Translations under genes and position numbers: made by a program
The notes under the pieces: model-generated
Databases searched by the model: none
Told to the model about the DNA's origin: nothing
The model's input: the letters and a program-made list of their open reading frames with translations, nothing else
Shown here: positions 63,197 to 64,000 of the stretch, one piece after another
How the letters are laid out: every line of letters begins with the position of its first letter
How positions within the stretch are numbered: position 1 is the stretch's first letter
NCBI GenBank assembly: GCA_033032865.1
Contig: JAWHQI010000503.1
Coordinates: 310,001 to 374,000, forward strand
Direction: 5' to 3'
From: Dactylorhiza incarnata
Taxonomy: Eukaryota > Streptophyta > Magnoliopsida > Asparagales > Orchidaceae
DNA length: 64,000 nt

Positions 63197-64000
63197 TGTA
63201 ACATCCCGACTTTTATTGAGTCACTAGACCTTAGTGGACCCAATAAAAGTAACTCAAAGGATAGAAAATAACCCGATTATAGGATATTGTGCTAAGGAAC
63301 CCTGATTTGACTTCCGTCAGTTCCGTTAGACTCGTATAATCAATACAAGCTCAACGGAACTCGTTCCATTCCAATCCGAGACCGTTTAGAGAAAACGACC
63401 ATTTTGAGTAACGTAGCGCGTCACAACAACGCCGTTTGGGGCATAGTGACCACACGTACTCCAAATTGACTTCCGCCAGTTCCGTTGGACTCGTATAATC
63501 AATACAAGCGTAATGGAACTTGTTCCATTCAAATATGAGATCATTTAGAGAAAACGACTATTTTGAGAATCGTATCGCGTCATAACAACGTTGTTGGGGT
63601 ATAATGACCATACGTACTCCAAATTGACTTCAGTCAGTTTCGTTATACTCGTATAATCAATACCTGTCCAACGGCGGCATGGTTTGCCCGCCCCCGATCT
63701 GCGGGCTTATTTTAATTTTTTGGTTTAATTTATTTTTTAAATAATTTTTTTAAATTTATTTCAGTTTTTTGCATTTTTTTATAGTTTTTTTTAAATTATT
63801 TATACGGTATTTTATTATAATTTTACGAAAAAAAACTCTACGCAGGTGGTCTGAGAATATCCAACCGGCGCAAAACTGTTTGGCTATTCGCAGACTACAG
63901 TGGTCCGCAAATAGCCAACCAGTGCAAAACTGAAAGGCTATTCACAGACTACCTGCAAATGAATAGACTCATTTGGATTTTGATCCGACGGCTCGTATTC
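63197..64000. repeat. Left part of an LTR (TGTAACATCCCG type), element I
   Basis: It starts TGTAACATCCCGAC, an LTR start often seen in plant gypsy elements, and runs off the window. It contains the 158-bp repeats at 63307-63675. Beyond them (63676-64000) are T-rich sequence and two copies of GCAAAACTG...GGCTATTC (63870-63950). No gene is seen. Confidence 0.5.
63307..63675. repeat. 158-159 bp tandem repeat, about 2.3 copies
   Basis: TTGACTTCCGTCAGTTCCGT recurs, with small changes, at 63307, 63466 and 63624. Each is followed by ACTCGTATAATCAATAC, and the first two by the AAAACGAC segment. Confidence 0.92.

Overview
This window is plant nuclear DNA that is mostly transposable elements, with one intact host gene. 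The evidence is two wall-associated-kinase-like (WAK) genes with GT-AG introns, Ty1/copia and Ty3/gypsy polyproteins, tRNA-Met primer sites (TGGTATCAGAG), CACTA transposons and MITEs. The WAK exons use mostly G/C-ending codons. That would suit a monocot or another GC-rich lineage, but it does not prove one.

Host genes. WAK2 (51254-53523, +) has three exons and looks complete. WAK1 (exon 1 at 5776-6625, +) is its tandem paralogue and is broken. Its intron 1 runs into mobile DNA, and the only other recognisable piece is the last 25 bp of exon 2 at 47515-47539. About 40.9 kb of nested elements separate the two pieces, and no kinase exon remains.

The nest, outermost first, with each border supported by a target-site duplication (TSD) unless stated. 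A small non-autonomous retrotransposon arranged LTR-internal-LTR-internal-LTR (TRIM-like, about 6961-8790 plus 46982-47514; left border eroded) lies in WAK1. It contains a solo LTR (7847-8470, TSD AAGAC). Copia element D (8791-46976, minus, TSD CTTCT) sits in its last LTR. D was split by a SIRE-like copia F (12497-22861, minus, TSD GCATC) and by a CACTA transposon (23927-46277, TSD GTT). The CACTA element carries a MITE (25464-25634) and two pol-less gypsy-like elements. A2 (26917-34972, minus, TSD GAAAT) has a rearranged gag/protease and an antisense accessory gene. B3 (35728-43884, minus, TSD GTGAT) has LTRs that differ at two bases by eye, and a 3.6-kb array of 45-bp repeats.

Flanks. Left of WAK1 are a 5' LTR plus gag of an A-type element (1-2149), an old LTR relic, a 122-bp mini-CACTA and a solo LTR (4181-4788). 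Right of the nest come a copia relic (47538-48250), a 1.6-kb solo LTR (48359-49959), WAK2, a degenerate copia G starting 43 bp after the WAK2 stop (53567-58400), a copia relic H (about 58700-62260), a B-type 3' LTR with a small antisense reading frame (62261-63196), and the start of one more LTR with 158-bp tandem repeats.

The most striking feature is shared by five unrelated LTR families (A, B, D, F and solo LTR J). Each carries CpG-rich palindromic short repeats in the presumed U3, upstream of its TATA box, and each uses a different motif. Element B3 also carries tandem arrays in its LTRs, its gag and its internal region. All borders, TSDs and introns were read by eye. Family assignments rest on motif recognition, not database searches.
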